64,000 nt of DNA from Arenimonas fontis (GTDB lineage: Bacteria > Pseudomonadota > Gammaproteobacteria > Xanthomonadales > Xanthomonadaceae). The DNA lies in the NCBI RefSeq assembly GCF_008386465.1, contig NZ_VUOD01000003.1, positions 62,001 to 126,000 on the forward strand, read 5' to 3'. A program made the translations under genes and the position numbers. The notes beneath the pieces were generated by a model, which saw only the letters and a list, made by a program, of their open reading frames with translations, was not told the origin of the DNA and made no database searches. This document shows, piece by piece, positions 18,479 through 29,477 of the stretch (positions are counted from its first letter, which is position 1; each line of letters begins with the position of its first letter).

Positions 18479-19056
18479 GAGGCCTGCTCCTGCGGCGGCT
18501 CGTCCGCGCCGCGGCCGAGGCTGCGCACCTTGTCGGCGAACTGCAGCAGGGTCGTGGCCTTGGCGCCCAGGGACATCAGCTTCTCCAGGGTCTCGGGCGA
18601 GAGCTTGCGCACTTCGGCGAACCAGTCGGTCAGCTGCTCAATCAGGTCGTGCATCTGTCGCATCCGTTCCTGGGCGTGGCGATCCTCGGCCGAGCCCGGG
18701 GTCTCGAGCATGGCGTCACGCAGCATGGACAGGGTGGGCTCGACCTCGCGCCGCTGCCGCTCCTCGGCCAGGGTCTTGAAGATGGTCCAGACGTCTTCGG
18801 GCGCCGAGTAGTAATCGCGGCGGTCGCCGGGCTGGTGGCTCAGGCGCACCAGGCGCCAGGCGCCCAGCTCCTTGAGGCCCATGCTGACGTTGGAGCGGCT
18901 GACACCCAGCTTTTCGGTGATCTCGTCGGCAGTCAGCGGCCGAGCCGAGATGAACAGCAGGGCATAGATCTGCCCGACCGTGCGGTTGATGCCCCAGCGA
19001 CTGCCCATCTCGCCGAAATGCAGGACGAAGGACTGGCTGAGCGGAGGAAGGTCCAT
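18475..19056 (-). CDS. GbsR/MarR family transcriptional regulator
   Basis: 193-residue winged-helix regulator. The DNA-binding part is residues 25-85 (ADEITEKLGVSRSNVSMGLKEL, then a wing with HQPGDRRDYY), followed by a helical C-terminal dimerisation region. GbsR-type proteins form a branch of the MarR superfamily. It is the first gene of the operon with cydA and cydB, so it probably controls the oxidase and itself. A perfect-arm palindrome ATTTCAGAA-AA-TTCTGAAAT lies 19-38 bases upstream of its start and is the likely operator. The effector is unknown. Confidence 0.88.
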   Translation of the reverse strand: MDLPPLSQSFVLHFGEMGSRWGINRTVGQIYALLFISARPLTADEITEKLGVSRSNVSMGLKELGAWRLVRLSHQPGDRRDYYSAPEDVWTIFKTLAEERQRREVEPTLSMLRDAMLETPGSAEDRHAQERMRQMHDLIEQLTDWFAEVRKLSPETLEKLMSLGAKATTLLQFADKVRSLGRGADEPPQEQAS

Positions 19057-19074
19057 GCTTCACCTCGCGCCGTA

Positions 19075-19094
19075 ATTTCAGAAAATTCTGAAAT
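19075..19094. promoter_or_regulatory. Palindromic operator upstream of the GbsR-cydAB operon
   Basis: Nine-base arms ATTTCAGAA and TTCTGAAAT separated by AA, in an AT-rich island unlike the surrounding DNA. On the minus strand a -10-like TAATAT overlaps its upstream edge, so occupancy would block transcription of the regulator and oxidase genes. Assignment to the regulator is by position. Confidence 0.7.
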
Positions 19095-19187
19095 ATTAGA
19101 TGGCACGGACCGGAGAAGCGCAAGTGCCGGGTCACGCCGGCACGCCCGGACTCCCCGGACAGGGCCGGGCGCCTCTGACGCCCTCCT

Positions 19188-21452
19188 TCAGTTGGCGAAG
19201 CGGTAGCTCAGCTTGACGAGGACCTGTTCGGCGTCGCGCAGGGACGTGGCCTCGCCCAGCAGCTCCGCCAGCGGCCGGCTACCCTCCTCCACCGCCAGGC
19301 CGCCCCGGCCGTAGACGAGGTACAGGTCCGACAGCGGCGCCAGCTCGTAGCGCCAGCGCACCTGGAAGCCGAGGTTGCGCAGGTTGAAGTCGGGGATGGG
19401 GTCGGCGGTGGGCAGCGGCTCGCCGCTGGCCGCCACCCGCCAGGCCTGGCGCAGGCGGGCATCCAGAGCGATGGTCTCCAGCTTCACCCGCAACTCCTGG
19501 CGACGGCCCATCTGCCACTGCAGGCTGGCGCCGACCCGGGCGGTGTCGGCGCGGAAGCTGCCGAGCCGGTCGCCGCCGCGCCAGAGCAGCCAGTCCGGCT
19601 GATGCTGCAAGCCCAGGCCGAACTCGATGGCCAGGTCTTCGCCCAGGTGCAGGGTCGGCTCGAAATACAGCTCCGGGCCGAGCCCGGCGGCGCCCTCCAG
19701 CCCCTCGCCGGCCAGCCGTACCGAGCCGTACAGCGACCAGGCGCCACGCTGCGGCCGGAAACGCTCCCAGAACAGGTACAGCTTCTCCGGCACCCGCACC
19801 ACGCCGTTGCCGCGGGTGAGGCGGTCATCGTGGCCGGCGCTCCACATTGCCGCTTCCCAGAACTCGTTGCCGCCGTCGCGCAGCTCGCCGGCGCGCTGGA
19901 TGGCCGCGGCCTCGGCAATGCGCAGGCCGCTGGTGTTGCGCCGGGTCGAGGCGGCCCAGCGGGTCTCCCACGACGCGAACCGCGAGCCCTCCGGCGGCGT
20001 GTCCTCGCGCCGGGCCAGCTCGTAGCGCAGGTAGTTGAAGTCGTTGCGGTCGAGGTAGCCGATGTCGTTGAGCTCGAGCCGCTCGCCCAGGTGCAGCAGG
20101 TACAGCTGCTGGCGCCAGCCCTTGCCCATCAGCCAGTCCAGCCGCGACTGGAAACCGAGGTCCTCGCTACGCCGGCCGGCCTGCAGCACCGAGGACGCCA
20201 CCAGCTGGCTGCGCACCGTCCAGGCATCATCCGGGGTCCACAGGTGGTCGGTCGACAGCACCGTGGCGCTGCGGTCCAGGAAGGGGCGTTCGACGTGACT
20301 GGCCATGGCGCCGAAGTCATGCGCGCCGAAGTCGCGGGTGGCCCGCAGCGCGTAGAAATCCCGCCCTGCCTCGCCCTTCTCGCTGGCCACCAGCAATCCA
20401 TAGCGCACCTGGCCCAGGCTGCCGTTGAGCTTGATCGCCGCCGCCACGTCGCCGGCGCCGCTGCCGTCGTCGGCCGGGCCGCCGATGCGGCGGGTGTAGA
20501 GCAGGCGGCTGTTGCCGCTGCCGAAGGGCACGTCGAACAGGCCCTGGTTCTCGGTGAAGAAGGGACGCTTGTCGCCGAAGAAGCTCTCCACGGCGCTGAA
20601 GTTCACCACCAGGTCGTCGCTTTCGACCTGGCCGAAGTCGGGATTGAGCGTGGCCGCCAACTGGAACTGGCCATTGGGCTTCCAGAACAGGTCGGCGCCG
20701 GCGTCGAACTCGCTGTGCCCGGCAATGCGGTCGTGCACGGCCACCACGTAGGGCGTCACCGCCAACAGCGGCTGTTCGTAATCCGGCACCTCGATCCGGG
20801 CGAAATCCGACAGGAAACGCGGCCGCTGGAAGCTGGCCGCCGGCCAGGCCACACGTTCGCCGGTATGCGCCACCACCCGGTCCAGGTAGACGCCGAGCGT
20901 GCGTTTGCCGCCTACGCCGCGCGCCATCGGCGCCACGTGCCAGGGCACCAGGATCTCGGCGTACCAGGCCTGGGCGTCCTGGGAGGTGGCGTGGTGCCAG
21001 TGGCCGTCCCAGTCACTGTTGAAGTTGCGTTCGCTGGTGATCACCTCGTCGGCGATGCCGCCGGCCAGGCTGAGGGTGAAGTCGTAGCCGGTGCGGCCGT
21101 CGCCGTCGAAATCCACCATCAGGTTGACCCGGTCCAGCTGGCCCATCCGGTCGCGCCGGGTCCGCTGCAGCGTGCGCGGCACCTCCGGCGGCTGTTGGTT
21201 GCGGAAGGCCACCGCCAGGCCCTGGGGCGTGGCCTTCAGCCAGGCCTCGGTGCGCAGGCTGCCGGGGGCGCCGGTCATGGGCTGCACCTGGACGAAGGTG
21301 GTGATGTGGCGGGCGCCTTCCCACTCGCCCGGCGCCAGCACGCCGTCTATCCGGATGCCTTCGGCGCCGGGCCCGGCACCGGCAGCGGCATCGACGGCCA
21401 GGGCCGGCAGGCCGGCCAGGATCAGCAGGGCAGCGTGGAGCGACGGGGCCAT
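19188..21452 (-). CDS. DUF5916 domain-containing outer-membrane-type protein
   Basis: 754-residue exported protein. A signal peptide (ending in AVDAAAG) is followed by a carbohydrate-binding-9-like beta-sandwich (about 30-230; ITTFVQVQP, NLMVDFDGDGRTGYDF). A long DUF5916 region then begins with ATLNPDFGQVESD and VNFSAVESFFGDKRPFF. The C-terminal third is rich in alternating strands and ends in Phe-Ala-Asn (KLSYRFAN), consistent with an outer-membrane beta-barrel. Function is unknown; relatives are common in Xanthomonadales and Bacteroidetes. ATG 21452 fits the signal peptide. It stands alone between the oxidase operon and the SET gene. Confidence 0.85.
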   Translation of the reverse strand: MAPSLHAALLILAGLPALAVDAAAGAGPGAEGIRIDGVLAPGEWEGARHITTFVQVQPMTGAPGSLRTEAWLKATPQGLAVAFRNQQPPEVPRTLQRTRRDRMGQLDRVNLMVDFDGDGRTGYDFTLSLAGGIADEVITSERNFNSDWDGHWHHATSQDAQAWYAEILVPWHVAPMARGVGGKRTLGVYLDRVVAHTGERVAWPAASFQRPRFLSDFARIEVPDYEQPLLAVTPYVVAVHDRIAGHSEFDAGADLFWKPNGQFQLAATLNPDFGQVESDDLVVNFSAVESFFGDKRPFFTENQGLFDVPFGSGNSRLLYTRRIGGPADDGSGAGDVAAAIKLNGSLGQVRYGLLVASEKGEAGRDFYALRATRDFGAHDFGAMASHVERPFLDRSATVLSTDHLWTPDDAWTVRSQLVASSVLQAGRRSEDLGFQSRLDWLMGKGWRQQLYLLHLGERLELNDIGYLDRNDFNYLRYELARREDTPPEGSRFASWETRWAASTRRNTSGLRIAEAAAIQRAGELRDGGNEFWEAAMWSAGHDDRLTRGNGVVRVPEKLYLFWERFRPQRGAWSLYGSVRLAGEGLEGAAGLGPELYFEPTLHLGEDLAIEFGLGLQHQPDWLLWRGGDRLGSFRADTARVGASLQWQMGRRQELRVKLETIALDARLRQAWRVAASGEPLPTADPIPDFNLRNLGFQVRWRYELAPLSDLYLVYGRGGLAVEEGSRPLAELLGEATSLRDAEQVLVKLSYRFAN

Positions 21453-21545
21453 GGCGGGTCCGGGGCTGGGGACGCGGCATTCTCGGCAGGCACGCCGGAA
21501 CCGCCGAGACCCATTGGTCATGGCGGCCCTGGGGCCACCGGCGCC

Positions 21546-22031
21546 TCAGGCCCGGGCTCGGGACCGACGCTTGGGTTGCAGCATGGTCCCCGTGCAGCGC
21601 GGTGAACCGCAATGGCAGGCCCAGAGCTTCTTCGCCCGGGCGGTATGCGGTTCGTCCAGGACGATGCCGTAGTTGTAGGTCAGCTCCTCGCCCGGGGCGA
21701 TGTCGCGCAGGGCTTCGATGTAGATGCGGTCGTGCCGCTTCTTGCCGGTGTCGCTTTCCTCGTACACGGCCTCGCAGTTCGGCTCGCAGCTGTGGTTGAT
21801 CCAGCGGGCGACGTTGCCGTCCACGTTGGCGTCTATCACGTACTTGTCGTTGAGCGTGAACAGGAAGGTATGGCCGGTTTCGGGCACCTCGCCGTAGATC
21901 CGGTCGGCCTCGTCATGGGTGCGCAGCTTGCCCCTGTAGCGGACGATGCGCTCGCCTTTGGCGATGGCTGCGGTGGCGAAGACGCCGTTGCCGTGGATGG
22001 CGGAACGGCGGGCTTCGATCTTGCGGGGCAT
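21546..22031 (-). CDS. SET domain-containing protein-lysine methyltransferase
   Basis: 161-residue stand-alone SET protein. AIHGNGVFA opens the domain, NHSCEPNC (about residues 80-87) and EELTYNYG form the SAM/lysine pseudoknot, and CHCGSPRCTGTM is a post-SET zinc motif. The basic tail is KRRSRARA. Such enzymes methylate protein lysines. The target is unknown, but the window also encodes a lysine-rich histone H1-like protein (54911-55345), an analogous pairing to that reported for chlamydial SET protein and histone; this is inference. It starts at ATG 22031 and is divergent from the SUF regulator. Confidence 0.92.
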   Translation of the reverse strand: MPRKIEARRSAIHGNGVFATAAIAKGERIVRYRGKLRTHDEADRIYGEVPETGHTFLFTLNDKYVIDANVDGNVARWINHSCEPNCEAVYEESDTGKKRHDRIYIEALRDIAPGEELTYNYGIVLDEPHTARAKKLWACHCGSPRCTGTMLQPKRRSRARA

Positions 22032-22138
22032 CAGCGCTTCCTGCAGCAGGCGGGGGCGACATTGTGGCCGATTTGCCCGATCCGGTCAGCCGCGCCGCCT
22101 CCGGGACGAGGCGTTGCGACGCCGTTCACGCCGCACCG

Positions 22139-22167
22139 TTGAGCGGGCCCCGGCAAAAACGTACAAT
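22139..22167 (+). promoter_or_regulatory. Sigma-70 promoter of the suf operon
   Basis: TTGAGC (22139-22144), 17-base spacer, TACAAT (22162-22167). Predicted start near 22174 gives a leader of about 24 bases to the regulator ATG at 22198. It is one of the clearest promoters in the window. Confidence 0.75.
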
Positions 22168-22197
22168 TTCGGTCCGGATTCCAGCCAGGCCGGCGCC

Positions 22198-22644
22198 ATG
22201 CTCCGCGTCACCAAGCTCACCGATTACGCCACGCTCGTGCTGGCCGCCCTGGCGGCCACCCCGGACCGGCGTTGCTCGGCCTCCGAGCTGGCCGAGCAGG
22301 CCCGGCTGGAGGCGACCACGGTGGCCAAGGTGCTCAAGCCGCTGGCCCACGCCGGCCTGGTCGAAGGCCTGCGCGGCCCCGGCGGCGGCTATCGGCTGGC
22401 GCAGCCGGCGACGGAGATCACGCTGTTTGCCATCGTCGAGGCGATCGAAGGGCCGCTGGGCATGACCGAGTGCTCGGGTGAACACTCCAACTGCGAGCTG
22501 GAACCGCATTGCGGCGTGCAGAGCCACTGGCGCCGCGTCAACGACGTCATCGCCGATGCCCTGAACGGCATCACCCTGGCCGAGATGCTGCCCGGCGCCC
22601 CACGCCCGCGCCGCACCATCCCGGCCCGTCTGGCCACCGTCTGA
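22198..22644 (+). CDS. Rrf2 family SUF regulator
   Basis: 148-residue Rrf2-type winged-helix repressor. The helix-turn-helix lies at about residues 27-50, the wing is GPGGGYRL (60-67), and three cysteines at 92, 99 and 105 match the Fe-S ligand loop of IscR/SufR-type sensors. It is the first gene of the SUF operon and 9 bases before sufB, so it most likely senses Fe-S status and represses the operon when clusters are plentiful. ATG 22198 starts the conserved LRVTKLTDYA. The protein extends past the usual Rrf2 end by a Pro/Arg-rich tail. Confidence 0.93.
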   Translation: MLRVTKLTDYATLVLAALAATPDRRCSASELAEQARLEATTVAKVLKPLAHAGLVEGLRGPGGGYRLAQPATEITLFAIVEAIEGPLGMTECSGEHSNCELEPHCGVQSHWRRVNDVIADALNGITLAEMLPGAPRPRRTIPARLATV

Positions 22645-22653
22645 GGCAATCCC

Positions 22654-24099
<1,446 letters not shown>

Positions 24100-24157
24100 G
24101 CCGCGACCGCGCCCCACCCTGCCGCCCGGCGGGGAAGGAATACCCAAGGAAACGAAG

Positions 24158-24924
<767 letters not shown>

Positions 24925-24928
<4 letters not shown>

Positions 24929-26220
24929 GCGCACTGCTGGAGTCGCTCAAGGCCGGGTTCGAGGCCCTGCCGGCCGACCGGGTCGAAGCCCTCGGCCTGG
25001 GGCCGGCGCGGCGCGCGGCCCTGGCCGACGCCCTGGCCGCTGGCCTGCCCGGCGCCCGCGTCGAAACCTGGAAGTACACCTCGCTGCGGGCGCTGGCCAA
25101 CCGCTCCTTCGCGCTGGCGCGCGGCGGCAAGCTGGCCGCGGACAGGCTGGCCGGCATTCCCGCGCCGCGGCTGGTCTTCGTCAACGGCGCATTCGACGCC
25201 GGGGCATCGGACCTTTCCTCCCTGCCCCGCGAGGTCGAACTGCGGCCGTTCTCCCAGGTTCTCGCCGAAGGCCATCCGCGCGACGCCGCCGTGCTGGGCC
25301 GGCGTTTCGAACGCACCGACGAACCCTTCGCCCGTTTCAACGCCGCCCTCGCCCTGGACGGCGCGCGGCTGGCGGTACCGGCCGGCATCGCCGTGGACGC
25401 TCCGGTGCATCTGGTCTTCGTCGGCGCACCCGCCGGAGAGGATCAGGCCTGGCACCTGCGCCATCTGATCGAACTGGGCAAGGGCGCCAGTGCCACCGTG
25501 CTCGAGCATCATCTGGCCACCGGCGCACATCGCCATCTCGGCAATCACGTGATGCACGTGCATCTGGCTGCCGGTGCCAGGTTGCGCCACGCCCGTCGCC
25601 AGCAGGAGGACACCGGCGCCACCCTGCTGGCCCGCACCGATGCCGTGCTCGGCTCGGACAGCGAGTACCGGCGCGTGGACCTGGAACTGGGCGCCGGCCT
25701 GGGCCGGCACGAACTGAACGTGCAGCTGATCGGCGAAGGCGCCGCCCTGCACGCCGGCGGCGTGCTACTGGCCGATGGCCGCCGACACCTGGACACCCGC
25801 CTGGGCGTCGAACATCGCGCCCGCGACACCCGCTGCGAGCTGCCCTGGCGCGGCCTGGCCGATGGCCGCGGTCGCGCCGTCTTCCATGGCGGCATCACCA
25901 TCCAGGCCGGCGCCGACGGCAGCGCCGCCGAGCTGTCCAGCAAGAACCTGCTGCTGTCGGACCAGGCCGAAGTGGACACGCAGCCGGTGCTGGTCATCCA
26001 TGCCGACGAAGTGAAGGCGGCGCATGGCGCCACCGTCGGCCGCCTGGACGAGACGGCGCTGTTCTACCTGCGCAGCCGCGGACTGCCCGGGGCCGAGGCC
26101 CGCCGCCTGCTGGTGCAAGCCTTCCTGCGCGAACCGTTGGCCGTGCTGGACGACAGTGACGGCCGCGAAGCCCTGTCGGCGGCGATCGAACGGCGATTGC
26201 TGCAGGAGACGCCGGCATGA
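24925..26220 (+). CDS. sufD: Fe-S scaffold subunit SufD
   Basis: 431-residue SufD paralogue of SufB. It has VETWKYTSLRAL near the N-terminus (residues 44-55), the right-handed beta-helix core, and the conserved LSSKNLLLSDQAEVDTQP segment and HGATVGRLDETALFYLRSRG near the end, the usual SufD C-terminal motif. It overlaps sufC and sufS by 4 bases each. It forms the scaffold with SufB and SufC. Confidence 0.97.
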
Positions 26221-27446
26221 GCGAGACCGCCCGCCCCGACTGGCTGCGCATCCGCGCCGATTTTCCGGTGCTGACCCGCCAGGTGCACGGCAAGCCGCTG
26301 ATCTACCTGGATTCGGCCAATACCTCGCAAAAACCGCAGCAGGTGATCAAGGCGGTGGATGCCTTCTATCGCGAGCACAACGCCAACGTCTCGCGCGCCG
26401 TGCATGCGCTCGGCAGCGAGGCCACCGAGGCCTACGAAGGCGCCCGGCGCAAGCTGGCGGCGCGCCTGAACGTACCAGCGGACGAGCTGGTGCTGACCAG
26501 CGGCACCACGCTCGCCATCAACCTGGTGGCCTACAGCTGGGCCCTGCCGCGCCTGAAGCAAGGCGATGCGATCCTGCTGACGCGAATGGAACACCACGCC
26601 AACATCGTGCCCTGGCAGCTGGTCGCGGAACGCACCGGTGCCCGCATCAAGGTGGTCGAGATCACCCCCGAGGGCGCACTCGACCTGGACGACCTGCGCG
26701 CCAAGCTGACGGCGGACGTGAAACTGTTGGGGGTCACTCACGTATCCAATGTGCTGGGCACCGTCAACCCAGTGGAGGACATCTGCCGGGAGGCGCGCCG
26801 GCGTGGCGTCGCCACCCTGATCGACGGCTCCCAGGCGCTGCCGCATCGGGCGGTTGACATCAGGGCGATCGGTTGCGACTTCTACGCCTTCACCGGCCAC
26901 AAGATGCTGGGTCCGACCGGCACCGGCGGCCTGTGGGCGAAGCGCGAGCACCTGCAGGCCATGCCGCCTTTTCTCGGCGGCGGCGAGATGATCAGGGAGG
27001 TGCGTTTCGAGGGCACCGTGTTCAATGATCCGCCGCACAAGTTCGAGGCCGGCACGCCCAATATCGCCGGCGTGGTCGGCCTGGGCGCGGCCGCCGACTA
27101 TCTGGACGGCATCGGCATGGCCGAGATCGAGGCGCGCGAGCAAGCCCTGCTGGCGCTGGCCACGGAGCGCCTGCAGGCCATTCCCGGCCTGCGTATCCAC
27201 GGCACGGCGCCGGGCAAGGCGGCGGTGATCAGCTTCCAGGTGGAAGGCGCGCATGCGCACGACCTGGCGACCTTGCTGGACCTGGAGGGCATCGCGGTCC
27301 GCTCCGGTCATCACTGCGCCCATCCATTGATGGCCTGGCTGGGCGTGCCGGCCACCTGCCGTGCCTCGCTGGCCTTCTACAATACCCATGCCGAGATCGA
27401 GCAGCTGGCGGCCGGCATCGAGAAGGTGCGCAGACTGCTGGCCTGA
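26217..27446 (+). CDS. sufS: Cysteine desulfurase SufS
   Basis: 409-residue PLP enzyme that draws sulfur from cysteine as a persulfide. PLP lysine is K229 in FTGHKMLGP; the persulfide cysteine is C367 in RSGHHCAHPLM, both in group II (SufS) context. Length agrees with the family (about 406). It overlaps sufD by 4 bases. SufS normally needs a sulfur acceptor (SufE or SufU); neither follows here, so the partner must be encoded elsewhere or replaced. Confidence 0.98.
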   Translation: MSETARPDWLRIRADFPVLTRQVHGKPLIYLDSANTSQKPQQVIKAVDAFYREHNANVSRAVHALGSEATEAYEGARRKLAARLNVPADELVLTSGTTLAINLVAYSWALPRLKQGDAILLTRMEHHANIVPWQLVAERTGARIKVVEITPEGALDLDDLRAKLTADVKLLGVTHVSNVLGTVNPVEDICREARRRGVATLIDGSQALPHRAVDIRAIGCDFYAFTGHKMLGPTGTGGLWAKREHLQAMPPFLGGGEMIREVRFEGTVFNDPPHKFEAGTPNIAGVVGLGAAADYLDGIGMAEIEAREQALLALATERLQAIPGLRIHGTAPGKAAVISFQVEGAHAHDLATLLDLEGIAVRSGHHCAHPLMAWLGVPATCRASLAFYNTHAEIEQLAAGIEKVRRLLA

Positions 27447-27450
27447 CCCC

Positions 27451-27981
27451 ATGAACGACCGTGCCTTGAATTTCCGCGCCGCCACCGCCGCCGACGTGGA
27501 CGCGATCGTCGCCCTGGTCGAATCGGCCTACCGCGGCGAGGCCAGCCGCGCCGGCTGGACCACCGAAGCCGACCTGCTGGACGGCCGGCGCACCGGCGCC
27601 GACGACGTTTCCGCACAGATCGGCCGCCCGCAGAGCCGCATCCTGCTGGCCGAGCGCCAGGGCCGGCTGGTCGCCTGCGCCCACGTCGCGGTAGAGGACG
27701 GCGCCGGCTACTTCGGCATGTTTGCGGTGGCGCCCTGCCTGCAGGGTGGCGGCATCGGCCGGCAGGTGCTGGCCGAGGCCGAACGCATCGTCCGCGAGGA
27801 CTACGGCCAGGCGCTGATGCGCATGACGGTAATCGACCTGCGCGAGGATCTGATCGCCTGGTACCAGCGCCGCGGCTACCGGCGTACCGGCGTCCACAAG
27901 CCCTTCCCCTACGGAGACGAGCGCTTCGGCCTGCCGCGCCGCGGCGACCTGCGGTTCGAAGTCCTGGAGAAGGCCCTGTGA
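27451..27981 (+). CDS. GNAT family N-acetyltransferase
   Basis: 176-residue GNAT acetyltransferase. The acetyl-CoA loop appears as GMFAVAPCLQGGGIGRQVL (about 89-107), followed by LREDLIAWYQRRGYRRTG near the C-terminus. The substrate is unknown. It sits 4 bases after sufS, and its end overlaps the Rieske gene, so it is transcribed with SUF; whether it acts in Fe-S assembly is unclear. Start ATG 27451 is the only one that fits after the sufS stop. Confidence 0.88.
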   Translation: MNDRALNFRAATAADVDAIVALVESAYRGEASRAGWTTEADLLDGRRTGADDVSAQIGRPQSRILLAERQGRLVACAHVAVEDGAGYFGMFAVAPCLQGGGIGRQVLAEAERIVREDYGQALMRMTVIDLREDLIAWYQRRGYRRTGVHKPFPYGDERFGLPRRGDLRFEVLEKAL

Positions 27982-28292
27982 GCGACTGGGTTCGCGTCTG
28001 CGCCACTGCCGAGCTGTTGCCGGGTGAGTCCACGGTGGTCTGGGACGGTGACACGCCTATCCTGGTAGTGAACCTGGAGGGCGAGTTCCATGCCCTGGAG
28101 GACCGCTGCAGCCACGAGGACTTCGAGCTCAGCGCCGGCATCGTCGATGGCGACCAGATCGAGTGCACCCTGCACGGCGCCCGCTTCGACCTGCGCAGCG
28201 GCGAGGCCTTGTGCGCGCCGGCCTACACGCCGGTACGCAAGTTCCCGGTCAAGGTGGAAGACGACGTCGTCTACACCCGCGACGACCGCTGA
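27978..28292 (+). CDS. Rieske [2Fe-2S] ferredoxin-like protein
   Basis: 104-residue Rieske protein. C44-S-H46 and C63-x2-H66 form the complete two-Cys/two-His cluster site. Size fits the ferredoxin subunits of non-heme iron oxygenases, but no oxygenase or reductase is adjacent. Start is GTG 27978, overlapping the end of the GNAT gene. As the last gene of the SUF operon it may pass electrons to cluster assembly or be a client of it; this is inferred from position. Confidence 0.93.
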   Translation: MSDWVRVCATAELLPGESTVVWDGDTPILVVNLEGEFHALEDRCSHEDFELSAGIVDGDQIECTLHGARFDLRSGEALCAPAYTPVRKFPVKVEDDVVYTRDDR

Positions 28293-28296
28293 TTAC

Positions 28297-28896
28297 TCAG
28301 GCGGGCGCGTCTCCGACCTGCGCCAGCCGCGCCAGCAGCAGCTCGCCGGCGCCGCTGAGGATCAGCCGCGATGGCCCCTCGGCATCGGCCTGCAACAGCA
28401 CGCTGTCGCCGGCGGCCAGGTGCAAGGGGCGTGGCAGGTCGCGGAACGCGGCCTGACCGGACAGCAGGTATGCCAGCCAGCTCACACCGGGCTCCTCGAA
28501 GAAGACCATCGGCCCGACCAGCGGCCGGTGCAGCATCGTCGCGGTCACCCGGTCGCGGCGCCAGATCAGGTTGAAGTCGTGGGTGGAACCGGACACCAGC
28601 TCGGCATGCAGTTCGCGCTCGCCGGCGAAACGGTGACGCTGGTGCGGAGGTCGCAAGGGCACACGCTCACCGTCGGCAAACACCAGGTCCATGCCCTCGC
28701 CGGCCACCAGCACCAGTTCCCGGTCGCAGTCGGGGAAACGGGAGAAGGGCGCATCCTGGTCCACCTCGGCGATCGAGGCCCGCCAGGTCCAGTCGGCGCT
28801 GCCTTCAGGATCCCGGTGGATCTCCCGGGTCCAGCCGCGCTGGTTGCGCCAGCGCTCGCGACGGTATTCGTTGGCAGGTAGCGACAGCAGGCGCAT
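28297..28896 (-). CDS. HutD/Ves family protein
   Basis: 199-residue bicupin-like protein of the HutD/Ves family (DUF886). It opens with the family signature RERWRNQRGWTREI (residues 13-26), then two cupin-like halves (GDSVLLQAD in the second). HutD is linked to histidine utilisation in some bacteria, and Ves to the cold response, but no hut genes are nearby, so only family assignment is safe. ATG 28896 was chosen by alignment with the family start. It is convergent with the SUF operon, with a 4-base gap. Confidence 0.88.
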   Translation of the reverse strand: MRLLSLPANEYRRERWRNQRGWTREIHRDPEGSADWTWRASIAEVDQDAPFSRFPDCDRELVLVAGEGMDLVFADGERVPLRPPHQRHRFAGERELHAELVSGSTHDFNLIWRRDRVTATMLHRPLVGPMVFFEEPGVSWLAYLLSGQAAFRDLPRPLHLAAGDSVLLQADAEGPSRLILSGAGELLLARLAQVGDAPA

Positions 28897-28931
28897 TGGC
28901 CGACCGGCAGGCAGCGGAACAGGCCCGCAGT

Positions 28932-29426
28932 CTACCCCGGCGCCGGCAGCCACTGGCTGTTCCACCACGGCCAATCGCCCGGGCGGGCGACCAGCCGCTG
29001 CGCGCAAGGCAGGTGAAGCAGGCGCTCCGCCTCGTCCTCCAGCCGCGCCGTGGCCGGCAGCATCCGGTCCCTGAAACCGCGACCCCAGAGCCAGCCGTTG
29101 ATCCGGTGGTGACCCTCGACGGCGCGGGAACTCAGGGCCTTGAAGCGGCCTACCAGGGTGCGCAACGAATCGCGTTCGCCCAGCACCAGCAGCGCCTGCC
29201 AGCCGGCCGGCAGCAAGACCCAGGCCAGCAGCCGCGAGTCGCGCCATAGCCAGCCGGTGCCGACGACCCGGCAGACGGCCCGGGCCGCCTCGGCATCATC
29301 GAACACCGATCGGCGGTAGAGGGTGTCCAGCTCCAGCAGGTAGGGCCGGCCAGGCCGGGAGCGCTGCTCCAGCCTCTGCCGGCGCAGATCCGCCAGCGAC
29401 GCATGCAACCTGAGCGGTCGGTTCAT
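28932..29426 (-). CDS. Degenerate REP-associated tyrosine transposase-like protein (Y1_Tnp relative)
   Basis: 164-residue protein with the overall layout of REP-associated transposases (RAYT, IS200-like Y1 fold). LLELDTLYRRSVFDDAEAA resembles the family's second strand; LAWVLLPAGWQALLVL (68-82) occupies the position of the HUH motif; LVGRFKALSSRAV and LWGRGFRDRML follow; LVARPGDWPWWNSQWL (145-160) matches the usual C-terminal end. Both catalytic histidines are replaced (G75, Q77 by alignment), and the catalytic Tyr region is LLHLPCAQ with no Tyr. The reading frame is open and starts at ATG 29426, so the protein may be domesticated, not a pseudogene. Identity is by pattern recognition and would need a profile search. 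Confidence 0.65.
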   Translation of the reverse strand: MNRPLRLHASLADLRRQRLEQRSRPGRPYLLELDTLYRRSVFDDAEAARAVCRVVGTGWLWRDSRLLAWVLLPAGWQALLVLGERDSLRTLVGRFKALSSRAVEGHHRINGWLWGRGFRDRMLPATARLEDEAERLLHLPCAQRLVARPGDWPWWNSQWLPAPG

Positions 29427-29477
29427 GGCGATCCCCGCGGCCGGCCGGTCCGGGACGGGCGGACCGGCCGGCGGACC

